Origin: Trogon surrucura
Lineage: Eukaryota > Chordata > Aves > Trogoniformes > Trogonidae
Direction: 5' to 3'
Assembly (NCBI GenBank): GCA_020746105.1
Contig: CM036623.1
Location: 6,368,001-6,432,000, forward strand
Length of the DNA: 64,000 bases
Below, in pieces: positions 61,301-64,000 of the stretch. Below the pieces are notes generated by a model, which saw only the letters and a program-made list of their open reading frames with translations, had not been told where the DNA came from and made no database searches. The number at the start of each line of letters is the position of its first letter. The first letter of the stretch is position 1. Made by a program: the position numbers and the translations under genes.

Positions 61301-64000
61301 AGATCTCCATGGGCTTTCAGAATTGGAGAAAATCTGAAAGTGGAGGTCAGGAGAAGACTTTCTGAGATGCCCCTTATTGAGTTGTTACAATAAAGATGTC
61401 GTAAGTGCTTCATAGATTTCTGAGACAACAAGCAGCATTATCATTGACTGTGGGTTCATTCAAATCCTTTAGGCTAGATTCAAAATTAAGTGCCTTTATA
61501 TCTACTGTGAAAAGCGCAAACTTAATCTATATCCTACAATGAGAGAAGGTAATCCAAATAATAATACTTTTATTTTTGTTCCATAAACCTGAAACGGCCT
61601 ATCTATATCAAGTCATAATCTTTTATTAATCCAGCAGTAAGATACCAAGGTAGTACACCGATCCATAAAAAGGATCATCTCGAACAGTGTTTGATGTCTT
61701 TAATAATTATTCCCTGACCAGGAAAGACCGACGTTTTTTCATTGCTTCTTATTCAGGCTGGTTGCTTTTGGGAGGTTGCATGCCCATTGTTTTCTGACTA
61801 GAAATCTCTGTACTTAACTACAGTTTGTTATCTGGCACTACTTCTCTTCCAACATCTTGTGTAACAATACTTTTCCCAGCATGAGTTCCAAACCAACTGC
61901 TAGCAATACCCTTTAATCTATCTTTTTCAGGCATCCTGGTTAATTTGAGGCATTATGATATAACAACCCAGATTGTTCCCCTCATACAAACATATATGCA
62001 TAGTAAATGTTAAAATACAATATGGTTGTGAATAAAATATGAGCTCAACCAGATTTGTTAACCATACGTACAGACACACAGAAATACAAGGGAATAACAT
62101 ACAGGAATGTTTTCCATAAGACGATCAAACTAGACCTGTAAATCTGGTAAGTATGTAAAAGAAGAGTTAGGCTTTCAAATTAAGTAAACACATAGTTCAT
62201 GTTAATTTTTCACATTAAGAGAATATAATATCCAAGACTGAGAACAGAGGATAATAAATATAACCTTCAGATTGGTAAAATTTGGCCTGAATGGAAGCTT
62301 AATGTAGATTTTCATGTGCTTAACAAGAAATTAGGGTAAAAGTGAAACAAATCAAGGAAATCTATAAAATACAGTATTAGAGATCTCACAGTAGCACAAA
62401 AGTTACTGTCAAAATGAGATTGTAATTGATCTTTCTATTTTCTTTCTAAAACAGGTACCAGTTTCTTCCAAATTGCTTCCTGGGCTAGCCATGATCAGTA
62501 AGGTCGAATAACATGGAAGTATAGGAATAATAGTATGTGAATCAATACTACATTTAGGGTCAGCTAAACAATATCATTAAAAGCAAATTAATTATGTGAA
62601 AGAACTATATCCAGAGTTACTGCTACATCAGTGCATACCGTATTTTAAATATTTCTGTAATGCAAATTCACACTCACCACAGTTGTCAAAGGAATTAACA
62701 CTGATCTGTATTTGTCTAAGAATCTGAGTGTTTTTTTTCTGTGGAGGTAAAATTGTAACACTGGAAATCTAGGATGCCATAGTGTTATTTCCAGTACCCA
62801 GTGAACAATCTTCTTTTTCCTAACACTCACTGGAAATTACATTAACTGAAAAAAAAAAAGCTGAAATAACCAGGAGTACAGGATTAATAACTAATTAATG
62901 GCTAAACTATGCAGTTTTGCACTTTTGGAGTTGGAATCACTTCCTACTTAGAAACATTTCCACATCGTACTTGGATGTAGAAGGATGTGTATGGCCACAC
63001 TAAAGCAAGAGTAAGGTGTTATGATGAACCTGACATTATTTATTATGAGTAAAACCTTAACCATGCATACAGAAACATGTGAAACCAAACACATTACAAT
63101 GCTATACAGAGAAGTTAAAAATGACACCAATAATATTTCAGTCTTACTAGGAATGTGCTGAGTTTCACCTATGGAGCGATCTTTGATTACTGTCGTATCT
63201 GATGAGATATAGAAGAACCAGGATCTGAAAATATACCATGGAAAGGGCAGGGAGAGGTAGACAAAAAGACATGGAAATATATTTGCATAGAATCTTGTAT
63301 TTGCATAGAAGAAAAAGAATGATCGTATCTTGATGGTAACCAAAGAAAAAAGGGATAAAATACACGTCCTATAATAGGAAAAAAAATGGAGAAAAGCTGG
63401 GCAGATGCTCTGTCAAATCTTACTTTACAAATGCCTTCCTAACAGTAACTGATGAAATGTGCTTGTCAAATTCAAATCATGTTACTTTTACGCCAAGTAA
63501 TGTTTTTTATTAAGTGTGTGTCAGATTAATTAACATTAGAAAGGTAGGGAAGATACTCTGAATTATTGTAGACTCACACATGGTGGTCTCAAACTTCTCT
63601 CGCACTGCAGGTGATGTGAAGCCTCTAACAAAAAAAGACTGGAATAGCATTGCTTGGTTCTTGAGAATATTCTCAGGGAAGAACAACCGTTTCCTGCAAC
63701 AAATTCCTGGTATCAAGCAGACTGCTAACGATCTACTAAAATGAATTACAGAACAAATTTTACTACCGTGGCACTAAAGCGGGTAGCAGCTCTCCAGGTA
63801 GGACCACGTAGTGCTAGCAATCATGGAAAGACAAGATAGAGCCATGGGTTGATTCAGCTAGAGGATGGCTGCCCCTCAATCTAATCAGTTGTAAGCCATT
63901 TTAGTCATCTCTCTATCAGACTGATGACAATGCAGACACACTCTCTGGTTTGTATCTTTGCATGGTTCCAGTTCACATTTTTAACAAAACTAAGAATCAG
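58365..64000. other. AT-rich non-coding sequence
   Basis: No gene is recognised up to the window end. The longest frame (131 codons, minus strand, 62948-63343) has a composition dominated by AT-rich codons and matches nothing known. Confidence 0.6.
59286..59324 (+). other. Candidate 39-nt microexon (speculative)
   Basis: A near-ideal acceptor (GCTTTTTTTCCAG ending at 59285) and donor (GGAG then GTAAGC at 59325) enclose 39 bases, a multiple of three. Two frames are open (VGGIPSCSFDSVE, or LEESQAARLIQW in the next frame) and the third stops. Microexons of this size exist in neuronal genes, but no family is recognised and a pseudo-exon is the default explanation. Confidence 0.2.

Noticed and set aside
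62948-63343. 131-codon minus-strand open frame, the longest in the window
   Set aside because: AT-rich residue composition, overlap by other frames and no recognisable motif; this length is expected by chance over six frames of 64 kb.
1-64000. CRISPR arrays, operons, tRNA or rRNA genes
   Set aside because: No regularly spaced repeats, no ribosome-binding sites before long frames, and no tRNA T-arm GGTTCGAATCC-like motif seen on either strand.

Overview
This window looks like AT-rich, non-coding nuclear DNA from a bird. The evidence is several CR1 LINE fragments ending in the typical CR1 3' octamer-like repeat, plus solo LTRs of avian endogenous retroviruses that begin TGTCCTGG or end in the reverse complement of TGTGGTGGGTTG. 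There is no bacterial gene organisation, operon, rRNA, tRNA or CRISPR array. The longest open frame is 131 codons, which is what chance gives in 64 kb at this base composition, and none of the longer frames reads as a known protein other than CR1. The window is best read as a gene desert or part of a very large intron.

Layout: 1-8.3 kb is AT-rich unique sequence with a CpG-retaining block (about 6.05-6.45 kb) and a C-rich tract able to form a G-quadruplex (6956-6992). From 8.3 to 19 kb repeats are denser: a solo LTR (8305-8758, +), a CR1 reverse-transcriptase fragment (10805-11215, +), and an LTR (13375 to about 14150, +) whose U3 half recurs inverted at 18470-18906 (-) inside a GT-skewed kilobase. 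From 20 to 32 kb there are a possible old MIR, a CR1 3' end (22061-22437, -) with a possible 8-bp target duplication, a CpG-rich block (23920-24250) that is the best promoter candidate, an old CR1 scrap (25.7-25.9 kb), a solo LTR (28033-28411, -) and a CR1 cluster (31.05-31.99 kb) in which one CR1 has inserted into an older one. From 32 to 64 kb it is nearly all unique AT-rich sequence, interrupted by one LTR (46045-46690, -) with a 5-bp target duplication.

Five short segments have good splice signals around an open frame (7.5, 26.3, 27.6, 52.8 and 59.3 kb). Pseudo-exons of this kind are common in vertebrate introns, so they are listed only as low-confidence candidates. No cooperating set of genes can be described, and I did not find a new biological system. 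The most informative observations are the nested CR1 insertion, the isolated CpG-rich block, the two sets of inverted related LTRs, the (CCCA)n quadruplex tract and the repeat-flanked perfect hairpin at 58.3 kb.
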